A stretch of DNA of 64,000 nt from Mucilaginibacter defluvii (GCF_039543225.1 NZ_BAABJI010000002.1:1798001-1862000), one strand, 5' to 3'; counted from the stretch's first letter, positions 25,961 to 35,786 are shown. The notes: a model not told the origin generated them from the sequence alone. A program made the numbers and translations.

Positions 25961-27058
25961 CGACGTATCATCATCAGCGGCGGCGGAACGGGCGGGCATA
26001 TTTTCCCGGCAGTATCAATTGCCAATGCCTTGAAAAAGCTCGATCCATCAACTGAAATATTGTTTGTAGGTGCCAATGGCCGTATGGAAATGGAAAAAGT
26101 TCCGGCGGCAGGCTACAAGATCATCGGCCTGAACATACAGGGTATACAGCGTGGTTCTATCATCAAAAACCTCATGTTCCCTTTTAAGCTGATAAGCAGC
26201 GTACGCGCGGCGCTGAAGATCATTAAAGATTTTAAGCCCGATGCCGCCGTTGGTGTCGGTGGTTATGCTTCGGGTCCATTATTATACGCGGCATCATTGA
26301 AAGGCATACCAACCCTTATACAGGAGCAAAACTCCTACGCGGGCGTAACCAATAAATGGCTGGGTAAAAAAGCCAAAAAAATATGCGTCGCGTTTGACGG
26401 AATGGATAAATTTTTCCCTGCCGACCGCATCATTAAAACCGGCAACCCGGTACGTAAGGAGTCGGTTAGCATTGCCGGTAAGCAAATGCAGGCTTTGGAG
26501 TTGTACAGCCTATCGGCACATAAAAAAACTGTGGTGGTATTAGGTGGCAGCCTGGGTGCGCGTACGCTTAACCACAGCATACAGGCCGGGCTGCAAAAAT
26601 TTATTGATGCCGATGTGCAGGTAATTTGGCAAACCGGCAAGTATTACTATAAAAGTATTATAGAGCAACTGGGCGAAAATTTTCACCCCAACATACAGGT
26701 ACGGGAGTTTTTAAACCGTATGGATCTGGTTTACGCTGCGGCTGATGTTATTATATCACGTGCCGGCGCGGGCACTATTGCCGAGCTTTGCGAGGTTAAA
26801 AAACCGGTTATACTGGTACCATCGCCAAACGTGGCTGAGGATCATCAAACCAAAAACGCGCTGGCTTTGGTGCAGGAAAACGCTGCCATATTTGTGGCCG
26901 ACCGCGATGCCGAGGCCAAACTGGTTGACAAGACACTGGAATTATTAAAAGACAAAGAGAAACAAAAAATATTATGCAACAACATTGGCAAACTGGCTAT
27001 GCCTAATGCCGATGAAGTAATTGCGAAAGAGGTTATCCAAATAACAATTAACAATTAA
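25901..27058 (+). CDS. murG: UDP-GlcNAc:lipid I N-acetylglucosaminyltransferase MurG
   Basis: The 385-residue GT-B enzyme adds GlcNAc to lipid I on the inner membrane face, giving lipid II. It has the first loop GGGTGGHIFPAVSIA (about 27-41), a second glycine loop VLGGSLGARTLNHS near 207-220, and a donor site around SRAGAGTIAELCEVKKPVILVPSP (about 287-310). About 20 residues precede the usual MurG start (RRRIIISGGG). Part of them (NLPLQGAG) is encoded by the right arm of a fold-back repeat, so the extension looks like a repeat-derived addition. No start codon is placed to remove it cleanly. Confidence 0.95.
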   Translation: MMDQTKNTSNVNLPLQGAGRRRIIISGGGTGGHIFPAVSIANALKKLDPSTEILFVGANGRMEMEKVPAAGYKIIGLNIQGIQRGSIIKNLMFPFKLISSVRAALKIIKDFKPDAAVGVGGYASGPLLYAASLKGIPTLIQEQNSYAGVTNKWLGKKAKKICVAFDGMDKFFPADRIIKTGNPVRKESVSIAGKQMQALELYSLSAHKKTVVVLGGSLGARTLNHSIQAGLQKFIDADVQVIWQTGKYYYKSIIEQLGENFHPNIQVREFLNRMDLVYAAADVIISRAGAGTIAELCEVKKPVILVPSPNVAEDHQTKNALALVQENAAIFVADRDAEAKLVDKTLELLKDKEKQKILCNNIGKLAMPNADEVIAKEVIQITINN

Positions 27059-27060
27059 AC

Positions 27061-27097
27061 AATAAGGTTCCCTCTTTGCAAGTAGAGGGGCCTTATT
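27061..27097 (+). repeat. Fold-back hairpin between murG and murC
   Basis: AATAAGG (27061-27067) and CCCTCT (27070-27075) pair with AGAGGG (27084-27089) and CCTTATT (27091-27097). There is no T run suitable for a terminator. It begins 2 bases after the murG stop and ends 8 bases before the murC ATG. Confidence 0.65.
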
Positions 27098-27105
27098 TTA
27101 AAGTG

Positions 27106-28467
27106 ATGATGGAATTAAGCAACATAAAACGGGTTTACCTGGTGGGCATAGGCGGCATAGGCATGAGTGGCCTTGCGCGCTATTTCCATCAACTGGGCTG
27201 TGTTGTTTGCGGGTACGACAAAACATCAACCGATTTAACTGATAGCCTGCATAACGAGGGCATATGCATCATATTTGAGGACGAACCGGCCGAGATACAA
27301 ATAAGCTTTAGGCAGCCCGATGATAGTACGCTTGTCATCTACACCCCTGCTATACCTAAGGATTCGGCAATACTGAACTTTTTTACGGGCAAGGGCTTTA
27401 CATTGCATAAACGCTCGCAGGTATTGGGTTTGATCAGCGCCAGCAAGTATACCATAGCGGTAGCCGGCACACATGGCAAAACCACTACTTCCAGTATGAT
27501 CGCCCATATCCTGAAAGATTCGGGTACGGATTGTTCGGCATTTTTGGGCGGCATATCATCCAACTACCAAAGCAATGTGCTGTTCGGTAAAAACGATATT
27601 GTGGTGGTTGAGGCTGATGAGTACGATCGCTCCTTCCTTACCCTGCACCCTGATATTGCCGTGGTAACCTCGATGGATGCCGACCACCTGGATATTTATG
27701 GCGATCACTCGCATTTAACTGAGTCGTTTACGCTGTTCGCATCGCAGATAAAGCAAGGTGGCCAATTGATAAATAAGCAAGGCCTGCCACTGGCAAACGG
27801 CACTACCTACACCATAAACGGCGAGGCCGATGCCGTGGCGGAGAACATACGGGTGGAGAACGGTAACTTTTATTTCGACTTTAAAAACAACTCGGTAAGC
27901 ATCAGCAATATTTGTTTGGGTATTGCCGGTTTACATAATATTGAAAATGCTGTTGCTGCCATCGAGGTAGCGCTGCGTTTAAATGTATCTGGCGAGGCTA
28001 TCAAGAGCGCGCTCGAATCATTCAGAGGGGTTAAACGCCGCTTTGAATATATTGTAAAGATCGATAAACACATTTTTATTGATGATTACGCCCATCACCC
28101 CGAGGAGTTGCGCGCGGCTATATCATCTGTGAAAACTTTATATCCGGATAAAAAGCTGACCACCATATTTCAGCCGCACCTGTATACCCGCACCCGCGAT
28201 TTTGCCGATGGCTTTGCCGAGGTGCTGGACATGAGCGACGAACTGCTGATGCTTGACATTTACCCCGCACGCGAATTGCCGATTGATGGTGTAAATTCAG
28301 AGCTGATACTCAGCAAGATGAAATTGTGGAATAAGCGCAAATGTGGAAAACAAGAAGCTATACAAATAATAGAAAATGAAAAACCTGAGCTACTTTTAAC
28401 GGTGGGCGCAGGTGATATTGACCAGTTGGTGCAACCATTAAAAAAGGTGTTAGAAAATGTCGGGTAA
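27106..28467 (+). CDS. murC: UDP-MurNAc:L-alanine ligase MurC
   Basis: The 453-residue Mur ligase adds the first alanine to UDP-MurNAc. Motifs are VYLVGIGGIGMSGLARYF (about 9-26), the ATP loop AGTHGKTTTSSMIA near 120-133, EADEYDRSFL near 168 and IDDYAHHPEE near 325. The ATG at 27106 (or the next ATG) is preferred over an upstream TTG at 27076 that lies in a hairpin. The last 11 bases overlap ftsQ, giving tight coupling between the last Mur step here and the divisome genes. Confidence 0.95.
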   Translation: MMELSNIKRVYLVGIGGIGMSGLARYFHQLGCVVCGYDKTSTDLTDSLHNEGICIIFEDEPAEIQISFRQPDDSTLVIYTPAIPKDSAILNFFTGKGFTLHKRSQVLGLISASKYTIAVAGTHGKTTTSSMIAHILKDSGTDCSAFLGGISSNYQSNVLFGKNDIVVVEADEYDRSFLTLHPDIAVVTSMDADHLDIYGDHSHLTESFTLFASQIKQGGQLINKQGLPLANGTTYTINGEADAVAENIRVENGNFYFDFKNNSVSISNICLGIAGLHNIENAVAAIEVALRLNVSGEAIKSALESFRGVKRRFEYIVKIDKHIFIDDYAHHPEELRAAISSVKTLYPDKKLTTIFQPHLYTRTRDFADGFAEVLDMSDELLMLDIYPARELPIDGVNSELILSKMKLWNKRKCGKQEAIQIIENEKPELLLTVGAGDIDQLVQPLKKVLENVG

Positions 28468-29329
28468 ACGCATATGGAACCGCATACTTGTTGGCTCGGC
28501 CTGGGTAATTTGCCTGGGTGGCCTGGTTGCGCTCATGAGTTTTATCGAGATAAAAAAGGCAGAAGTGGTTTGCAAGGGTATTAAAGTGTACATACCCGGC
28601 AACCAGTATTTTATTGACAGGCAGGAGGTAGATAATATTTTGCACACCACCAGCCACACGCTTGAGGGCCGCAGGTTGCAAAACATCAACATACACGAGC
28701 TGGAAAACCAGCTCAAGGCCAACCCTTTTGTAGAGTTTGCCAAGGTGTATACCGATATGGATGGGATGATTAAAGTAGAGATCATTCAGCGGCAGCCTAT
28801 ATTGCGCATCATCAACCGGTTCGATCAGGATTTTTATGTGGATCAGCACGGATTAAAGATGCCGCTGTCAAACAACTTTACGGCACGTGTGGTTGTAGCC
28901 AACGGATACATTGACGAGCTGTTTGCCAACCGGGTTGATACGCTGCATACCAAGTTGGCGGCATCGTTATACCAAACAGCCGGTTACATCCGTAAAGATT
29001 CGTTATGGGATGCGCAGGTAGCACAGATATATGTTAACCAGGCGCGCGAAATTGAGCTGATACCACGGGTAGGTAATCAAAAAATATTGTTAGGTAACGC
29101 CGATTCGCTGGATGTTAAATTCCGCAACCTTAAAGCCTTTTACACGCAGGCTTTACCAAAGGTGGGTTGGGACAAGTATAAAGCGCTTAACGTTAAATAC
29201 ACCAACCAGGTAATAGGCATCAAGAACGAAGACAGCAAGACCGACACCACCAGGAAGAAAAGCAATCCGGTAAAAACGGATACAACAACTAAACTGAATA
29301 ACGATACATCGCAAATAAAACAACAGTAA
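28457..29329 (+). CDS. ftsQ: Cell division protein FtsQ/DivIB
   Basis: The 290-residue bitopic membrane protein has a short basic cytoplasmic tail, one membrane segment (about 10-29, ILVGSAWVICLGGLVALMSF), a POTRA-like domain (about 35-110, IYIPGNQYFIDRQEVDNIL-type pattern then LENQLKANPFVEFAKVYTDMDG) and a beta domain. FtsQ links FtsL/FtsB to the early divisome. The position between murC and ftsA is standard for the dcw cluster. The C-terminal tail (about 255-290) is rich in Lys, Thr and Asp and probably disordered. ftsA starts after one base. Confidence 0.9.
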   Translation: MSGKRIWNRILVGSAWVICLGGLVALMSFIEIKKAEVVCKGIKVYIPGNQYFIDRQEVDNILHTTSHTLEGRRLQNINIHELENQLKANPFVEFAKVYTDMDGMIKVEIIQRQPILRIINRFDQDFYVDQHGLKMPLSNNFTARVVVANGYIDELFANRVDTLHTKLAASLYQTAGYIRKDSLWDAQVAQIYVNQAREIELIPRVGNQKILLGNADSLDVKFRNLKAFYTQALPKVGWDKYKALNVKYTNQVIGIKNEDSKTDTTRKKSNPVKTDTTTKLNNDTSQIKQQ

Positions 29330-29330
29330 A

Positions 29331-30686
29331 ATGGACAAGGGTTTATCACAGGAGAAAAGTTCACCAATCATTGTAGGATTGGACATCGGGACTACAAAAA
29401 TATGCGCCATTGTTGGCCGCCGCAGCAAAAACGGGAAGATAGAGGTATTGGGTATAGGCAAGGCGGAGTCGGCCGGTGTTACCCGTGGTATGGTGTCAAA
29501 CATTGATAAAACCGTGCAGGGCATATCGCAGGCCGTTGATGTTGCAGGCACACAATCAAATGTTGAAATTAAGGTAGTGAACGTGGGTATTGCAGGGCAG
29601 CATATTAAAAGCCTGCAGCACCGTGGCCTGATAACCCGTCGCGATTTGCAAAGCGAAATATCACGCAAGGATATTGATAAGCTGATAGAAGACATGTATA
29701 ACCTGGTGATGCCCCCGGGTGAAGAGATCATCCATGTACTGCCGCAGGAATTTACTGTTGACAACGAACCCGGCATTAAGGATCCAATCGGTATGGCAGG
29801 CGTACGTTTGGAGGCCAACTTCCATATCATATCCGGTCAGGTTACCGCTATTAAAAATATTGTTAAATGCGTAAACAAGGCACACCTGGAAAGTTCAGAG
29901 CTCATACTGGAGCCGCTGGCTTCGTCAGAGTCGGTATTGAGCGATGAAGAAAAAGAAGCCGGCGTGGTACTGGTTGATATTGGTGGCGGCACTACTGATG
30001 TGGCCATCTTTCATGAAGGTATCATTCGTCATACAGCCGTTATTCCGTTTGGCGGTAACAGCGTAACCGAGGATATCCGCGAGGGCTGTTCAGTAATGCG
30101 CAACATTGCTGAGCAACTGAAAGTGCGTTTCGGTTCGGCCTTGGCTGATGAAAACAAAGAGAACGAGATAGTTTGCGTACCGGGTTTGCGCGGTCGTGAG
30201 CCTAAAGAAATCTCTGTTAAAAACCTGGCATTCGTTATTCAGGCCCGTATGGAGGAGATTATTGAACATGTGTACTACGAGATCAAATCATCAGGCTACG
30301 AGAAAAAACTGATTGCCGGTATTGTAATAACCGGTGGCGGCGCGCAATTGAAACATCTTACCCAACTGGTTGAATATGTAACCGGGCTTGATTGCCGCGT
30401 AGGTTACCCTAACGAGCACCTGGCTAAAAATGAGGTTTTACCAAAAGGCATTTACGAAGAGCTACAAAGCCCAACGTTTGCTACCGGTATAGGCCTGCTG
30501 ATAAAAGGTATTCAGAAAATGGAGTATGATACGCTTACACTTACCGCACCTGTTGTTGCCAAACCCGAAAAGGTGAAATACAGCGCCGGCAGCGAAGAGA
30601 AAAAATATGGCCTGCTTAGCAAAATATTAGAAAGCGGAAAAAAGTTTATTAAAGATGATATAAAAGATGAGGACTTTCTGAAGTAA
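29331..30686 (+). CDS. ftsA: Cell division protein FtsA
   Basis: The 451-residue actin-like protein tethers FtsZ to the membrane and recruits later division proteins. It has the phosphate-1 motif VGLDIGTTKICAIVG (15-29), a 1C domain, the phosphate-2 motif VLVDIGGGTTDVAIF near 213-227 and the adenosine motif IVITGGGAQLKHL near 338-350. The C-terminal KYGLLSKILESGKKFIKD (about 426-443) fits the amphipathic membrane-targeting helix. Its TAA is followed on the next base by a cluster of DnaA-box-like sites. Confidence 0.95.
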   Translation: MDKGLSQEKSSPIIVGLDIGTTKICAIVGRRSKNGKIEVLGIGKAESAGVTRGMVSNIDKTVQGISQAVDVAGTQSNVEIKVVNVGIAGQHIKSLQHRGLITRRDLQSEISRKDIDKLIEDMYNLVMPPGEEIIHVLPQEFTVDNEPGIKDPIGMAGVRLEANFHIISGQVTAIKNIVKCVNKAHLESSELILEPLASSESVLSDEEKEAGVVLVDIGGGTTDVAIFHEGIIRHTAVIPFGGNSVTEDIREGCSVMRNIAEQLKVRFGSALADENKENEIVCVPGLRGREPKEISVKNLAFVIQARMEEIIEHVYYEIKSSGYEKKLIAGIVITGGGAQLKHLTQLVEYVTGLDCRVGYPNEHLAKNEVLPKGIYEELQSPTFATGIGLLIKGIQKMEYDTLTLTAPVVAKPEKVKYSAGSEEKKYGLLSKILESGKKFIKDDIKDEDFLK

Positions 30687-30746
30687 TTATTCACAAACGA
30701 AAACTTTTCCACAATATCGACAATTGTGGAAAAACATTGTGGAAAA
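30687..30746 (+). promoter_or_regulatory. Cluster of four DnaA-box-like 9-mers in the ftsA-ftsZ gap
   Basis: TTATTCACA (30687-30695, + strand) is an exact match to TTATNCACA. TTTTCCACA occurs at 30705-30713 (+), 30725-30733 (-) and 30738-30746 (-), one mismatch from TTATCCACA and equal to the box used by cyanobacterial DnaA. The + and - copies also form an 11- to 14-bp inverted repeat, so an RNA hairpin or another regulator is an alternative. A fifth TTTTCCACA lies downstream of ftsZ at 32592-32600 (-). Confidence 0.5.
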
Positions 30747-30812
30747 AGTTATAATATTACGATAGAGAATTCTGACTGATCGTCAAAATACATTTAGCTG
30801 AAAACAAGAGAT

Positions 30813-32408
30813 ATGCAGTTCGAGATGTTAAAAGAAAAATCGTCAATCATCAAAGTAATTGGTGTTGGCGGTGGTGGTGGCAACGCTGTAAACCACATGT
30901 ACAGGCAGGGAATTACCGGTGTCGACTTCATAATTTGTAATACCGATGCGCAGGCTCTTGAGCTTAGCCCTATCCCCAATAAAGTACAATTAGGCGCCAG
31001 CCTTACCGAAGGTATGGGCGCAGGTTCAATACCCGAAGTTGGCAAAAATTCAGCTATCGAGAATATTGACGATATAAAGGAAATGCTTGGCACCAATACC
31101 AAAATGCTGTTTATTACAGCAGGTATGGGTGGTGGCACCGGTACAGGCGCAAGCCCTATCATTGCCAAAGCAGCCCGCGAACTGGATATACTCACCGTAG
31201 GTATTATAACCACTCCGTTCTCATTTGAAGGCAAACGCCGTAAAATGCAGGCCGAGGAAGGTTTAGAAGAACTTAAGAAATATGTTGACTCTTACCTGGT
31301 AATATCAAACGACAGGCTGCGTCAGATATTCGGCAACCTTACCCTGGGTTCGGCATTTGGCCAGGCAGATAATATTTTGACCACGGCTGCCAAAGGTATT
31401 GCTGAAATTATTACCCTGCCGGGCTATATAAACGTTGACTTTAAGGATGTGCGCACCGTAATGAAAGATAGCGGTGTAGCCATAATGGGCAGCAGCGCTG
31501 CCGATGGTGAAAACCGTGCCCTTAAAGCGGTTGAAGGCGCCCTGGCATCGCCACTTTTAAAAGACAACGAAATTGAAGGTGCACGCTACATCCTGCTCAA
31601 TATTACCTCGGGCGATAAAGAGGTAACCATGGATGAGGTAAGCGTGATCACTGATTATATTCAGGAAGAAGCCGGCCTTGCCGCCGACCTGATCTGGGGT
31701 AACTGCCGCGATGAAAATTTAGGCGATAAAATATCGGTAACGATCATCGCTACCGGTTTCCAAACTAAGGACGAGCGCGAGAAAGAGATCAGCAACAAGA
31801 AAGTAGTATCTATGCTGATACCTGAGGATGCGCCGATGGTTAAACCGGTTAACGAATTTATTAACCCGGTTAAGCCCGACGCGGTTGCCGAGCCTTACAT
31901 GAAAGCTAAGGAAGAGATTAAACAAACCGGTTTATTTGACCTGTTTGCTTCACGCTCAACTGAAGATACCAACGCCCCTGTGGTTAGGCACCAGTTAACG
32001 CCTGAAGAGCCTAAAGCAGCAGCCGAGCCTGAGGCTACCGATTTTACTTTCAAAGTAACAGAATCGGTAATGCAATATCATGCCGTTGAGCCTGTACAAC
32101 CGGAGTCTGAACCAACTCCGGAGCCTGTTGCCGGTGCTGATGATGATAAGACCGAGGAATCAATGGAAGAGCAACTGCGCAAATCGCGCGAGCGCATCAT
32201 GCGGTTGAAAGACCTGAGCATGAAACTACGCTCAGGCAATCTGCAGGAAATGGAAAACGTTCCGGCTTACAAACGTAAGGAGATCGCGTTGCAGCAAACT
32301 CCTGCATCAAACGAAAGCCAGATCTCGCGCTTCTCCTTATTACCTGATGATGAAGGTAAAACTGAGATCAGGAACAACAATTCGTTTCTGCACGACAATG
32401 TAGACTAA
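30813..32408 (+). CDS. ftsZ: Cell division protein FtsZ
   Basis: The 531-residue tubulin homologue forms the Z ring. The GTP-binding motif GGGTGTG is at 106-112, the N-terminal VIGVGGGGGNAVNHM at 15-29 and the T7 loop near NVDFKDVRTVMKDSG (about 208-222). A long acidic linker (about 335-470) follows. The conserved C-terminal peptide that binds FtsA is probably NVPAYKRKEI (about 483-492), but about 40 residues follow it, ending NNSFLHDNVD, a tail that recurs in Bacteroidota. It is the last gene of the dcw cluster and has its own terminator. Confidence 0.96.
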   Translation: MQFEMLKEKSSIIKVIGVGGGGGNAVNHMYRQGITGVDFIICNTDAQALELSPIPNKVQLGASLTEGMGAGSIPEVGKNSAIENIDDIKEMLGTNTKMLFITAGMGGGTGTGASPIIAKAARELDILTVGIITTPFSFEGKRRKMQAEEGLEELKKYVDSYLVISNDRLRQIFGNLTLGSAFGQADNILTTAAKGIAEIITLPGYINVDFKDVRTVMKDSGVAIMGSSAADGENRALKAVEGALASPLLKDNEIEGARYILLNITSGDKEVTMDEVSVITDYIQEEAGLAADLIWGNCRDENLGDKISVTIIATGFQTKDEREKEISNKKVVSMLIPEDAPMVKPVNEFINPVKPDAVAEPYMKAKEEIKQTGLFDLFASRSTEDTNAPVVRHQLTPEEPKAAAEPEATDFTFKVTESVMQYHAVEPVQPESEPTPEPVAGADDDKTEESMEEQLRKSRERIMRLKDLSMKLRSGNLQEMENVPAYKRKEIALQQTPASNESQISRFSLLPDDEGKTEIRNNNSFLHDNVD

Positions 32409-32430
32409 CTATTACCCAAACATATTCATC

Positions 32431-32467
32431 AAGCCCCTGCATTCCCCTTGCAGGGGCTTTTATTTTG
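32431..32467 (+). terminator. Terminator of the dcw cluster after ftsZ
   Basis: A perfect 10-bp stem, AAGCCCCTGC (32431-32440) with GCAGGGGCTT (32450-32459), is followed by TTTATTTT, 22 bases past the ftsZ stop. Confidence 0.93.
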
Positions 32468-32716
32468 CCATAAAATATCGAACAGCATCGGTAAGCTATC
32501 CCCATAAGCAACGCTTATAAATCGAGCATTAAGCCTTTGTTATATGATATTTTAGCAAGAAACAATCTAAATAACTGTCAATCAGTTGAAATGTGGAAAA
32601 AATAAGGGTTTTTGAGGTTCATTTTGGCAATCAAAATTTTTTTTTAAATAAAAACAATTTTAGATTAGCTTCAGTAAAACAATTAAACTCAATTATCTAA
32701 AAAGGAGTAACCTAAA
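32468..32716 (+). other. AT-rich gap before the Hc1-like gene
   Basis: The 32409-32716 gap holds the ftsZ terminator, a single DnaA-box-like TTTTCCACA (minus strand, 32592-32600), a long T run and, just before the next gene, a strong Shine-Dalgarno AAAGGAG (32701-32707). I saw no consensus promoter and no further gene. Confidence 0.5.
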
Positions 32717-32893
32717 ATGAAAAAATTTAGCGAACTGAAAGAGCTCGTGTCTTCGCTGGAGACTGATGCCGAAAAATTCTACAGTAAAGGCAATAGCGCC
32801 GCGGGCACCCGTTTACGCAAAGGTTTGCAGGATCTTAAAAACTTAGCTCAAACTATCCGTTTGGAAGTTCAGGACACCAAGAACAAAGAGTAA
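32717..32893 (+). CDS. Small Hc1-like histone H1 family protein, 58 residues
   Basis: The 58-residue protein MKKFSELKELVSSLETDAEK... is highly charged and helical, with FYSKGNSAAGTRLRKGLQDL (21-40) and a C-terminal QTIRLEVQDTKNKE. It matches the short Hc1-type proteins annotated as histone H1 in Bacteroidota, which are among the most abundant small proteins of these cells and are thought to bind DNA. That activity has mainly been shown for chlamydial Hc1, so it is inferred here. The Shine-Dalgarno AAAGGAG 9 bases before the ATG is unusually strong for this phylum and fits high expression. It has its own terminator. Confidence 0.88.
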   Translation: MKKFSELKELVSSLETDAEKFYSKGNSAAGTRLRKGLQDLKNLAQTIRLEVQDTKNKE

Positions 32894-32924
32894 GTATTAG
32901 GATTTTTTAAAGCACTGACCAATT

Positions 32925-32953
32925 AAAAACCGGCCGAAGCCGGTTTTTCTGTT
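32925..32953. terminator. Bidirectional terminator between the Hc1-like gene and dapA
   Basis: AAAAACCGGC (32925-32934) pairs with GCCGGTTTTT (32939-32948) across a 4-base loop CGAA, with A and T runs on both sides. It serves both convergent genes. Confidence 0.92.
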
Positions 32954-32954
32954 T

Positions 32955-33839
32955 TTATGCTTTTATCTTATTAATTTCAGAAGCTATCGCCTGTTCGGTA
33001 GCGCTGCTTACCGGTGCCAGTGGCAGGCGCAGGTTATCGGCACAAATGCCCAATTGCTTTAACGCCGACTTCACCCCTGCCGGGTTGCCCTCTGCAAACA
33101 TCAGGCGGGTAAATTCAATCAGGCTAAAGTGAGCTTTACGTGCGGTTTTAAAATCACCGGCCAGGCATTGGCGCACCATGTCGCTTAATTCGCGCGGCAG
33201 GGCGTTACCAACTACCGAGATCAAGCCGGCCCCACCCATAGCGATCAATGGCAGCGTAACCGGGTCATCGCCTGATATGAACAGGAAATCCTCGGGCATA
33301 TCGCGCAGTATCTGGTTAAACTGGTCAAAATTACCCGCGGCCTCTTTTATACCGATGATATTATCAAAATCGTTAGCTAAGCGCACGGTAGTTTCGGGAG
33401 CAATGTTGCTACCTGTACGGCCCGGTACATTATACAATATTACAGGCAAAGCCGATGCCTGGGCAATGGCCTTATAATGCTGATATATCCCATCCTGCGT
33501 TGGTTTGTTATAATATGGGCTTACCGAGAGGATAGCATCATAACCGGTGCTATCAAAACCTTTTATCAACTCCACAACCTCGCGGGTATCATTACCGCCA
33601 ATACCGGCAACCAGCGGTAAGCGACCGTTGTTTTTCTCCGCAACACACTTAAATATCTTCTTCTTCTCGTCCTTGCTCAGGGTGGCGCTCTCACCGGTTG
33701 TACCTAAAACAACGAGGTATTCTACCCCGCCGTCGATTAAATGTTCGATCAGGTTGTTTAACCCGTCGAAGTCTACCTGGCCGTCTGGCTGAAAAGGAGT
33801 CACCATCGCTACTCCTGTTCCGAAGAATTTGTTCATCAT
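32955..33839 (-). CDS. dapA: 4-hydroxy-tetrahydrodipicolinate synthase
   Basis: The 294-residue TIM-barrel aldolase condenses pyruvate with aspartate semialdehyde, the first step to diaminopimelate and lysine. The Schiff-base lysine is Lys165 in IIGIKEAAGN, Tyr136 lies in ILYNVPGRTG and the GTTGES loop is at 46-51. The mDAP made downstream is the substrate of MurE, encoded in the dcw cluster 12 kb away. Two adjacent ATGs (33839 and 33836) are possible starts. Standalone gene on the minus strand. Confidence 0.95.
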   Translation of the reverse strand: MMNKFFGTGVAMVTPFQPDGQVDFDGLNNLIEHLIDGGVEYLVVLGTTGESATLSKDEKKKIFKCVAEKNNGRLPLVAGIGGNDTREVVELIKGFDSTGYDAILSVSPYYNKPTQDGIYQHYKAIAQASALPVILYNVPGRTGSNIAPETTVRLANDFDNIIGIKEAAGNFDQFNQILRDMPEDFLFISGDDPVTLPLIAMGGAGLISVVGNALPRELSDMVRQCLAGDFKTARKAHFSLIEFTRLMFAEGNPAGVKSALKQLGICADNLRLPLAPVSSATEQAIASEINKIKA

Positions 33840-33908
33840 TATATGCTAAAGCCTGCTAAGATAGCAAAATTGAAAATTGTTGAGCAGATTGGTAGAGATT
33901 TTTATTGG

Positions 33909-34051
33909 TCCATGGTCGATAGTAGATAGACCATTGATGTTATATTTCTTGGAAATATAACATCAATCGCAATCTATTAAATTACAATTATCACCAACGA
34001 ACTATCAACCTTGTGTATCTGAACCATTGACCATGAACTATAGACCATGGA
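33909..34051 (+). repeat. Nested fold-back element in the dapA-atpD gap
   Basis: The arms TCCATGGTCGATAGT (33909-33923) and ACTATAGACCATGGA (34037-34051) are inverted with one mismatch. Inside lies a perfect 16-bp hairpin, ATTGATGTTATATTTC (33933-33948) with its reverse complement (33952-33967), around a TTG loop. No T run follows. The arms are of the same word type (CATGGTCTATAGT, TCATAGATCATAGT) as the 50.2-kb element. The 33840-34192 gap otherwise holds only the atpD promoter. Confidence 0.75.
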
Positions 34052-34114
34052 TTGCGAAGTAATTAACACTCGAAAAATCTTATTAACACGCTATAAATAT
34101 TTCGTTATAAATCA

Positions 34115-34122
34115 TAACTTTG
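34115..34122 (+). promoter_or_regulatory. Probable -7 box for atpD
   Basis: TAACTTTG matches TAnnTTTG, 70 bases before the atpD ATG. No good TTTG was found at the -33 distance, so this is weaker than the other promoters listed. Confidence 0.45.
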
Positions 34123-34168
34123 CGCTCCGAATAGTATCCTGTTAAAGGAATGCTGTACAACACACTAA

Positions 34169-35698
<1,530 letters not shown>

Positions 35699-35703
35699 TA
35701 TAT

Positions 35704-35771
35704 AAGAGTCGAGAGTTAAGAAGTAAGAATTAAGACCAAAATTGCTTCTTAACTCTTGCTTCTTAACTCTA
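35704..35771 (+). repeat. Fold-back element between atpD and atpC
   Basis: AGAGTTAAGAAG in the left arm is matched by CTTCTTAACTCT twice in the right arm. The element begins 5 bases after the atpD stop and ends 15 bases before the atpC ATG. Confidence 0.7.
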
Positions 35772-35786
35772 AAATCTAAACAATAA

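Noticed and set aside
29153..29830. Long open frame of 225 codons on the minus strand across ftsQ and ftsA
   Set aside because: It is antisense to two well-conserved genes, and its composition (Ser/Cys/Ile-rich) follows from their codon use. No start signal or family resemblance.
30687..30746. Replication origin at the ftsA-ftsZ gap
   Set aside because: The cluster is only 60 bases, has no unwinding region of oriC size and no dnaA, dnaN or gidA near. Only a regulatory or titration site is claimed.
33933..33967. Terminator for a transcript entering the dapA-atpD gap
   Set aside because: AT-only stem without T run and nested within a repeat element; no gene on either side would end there.
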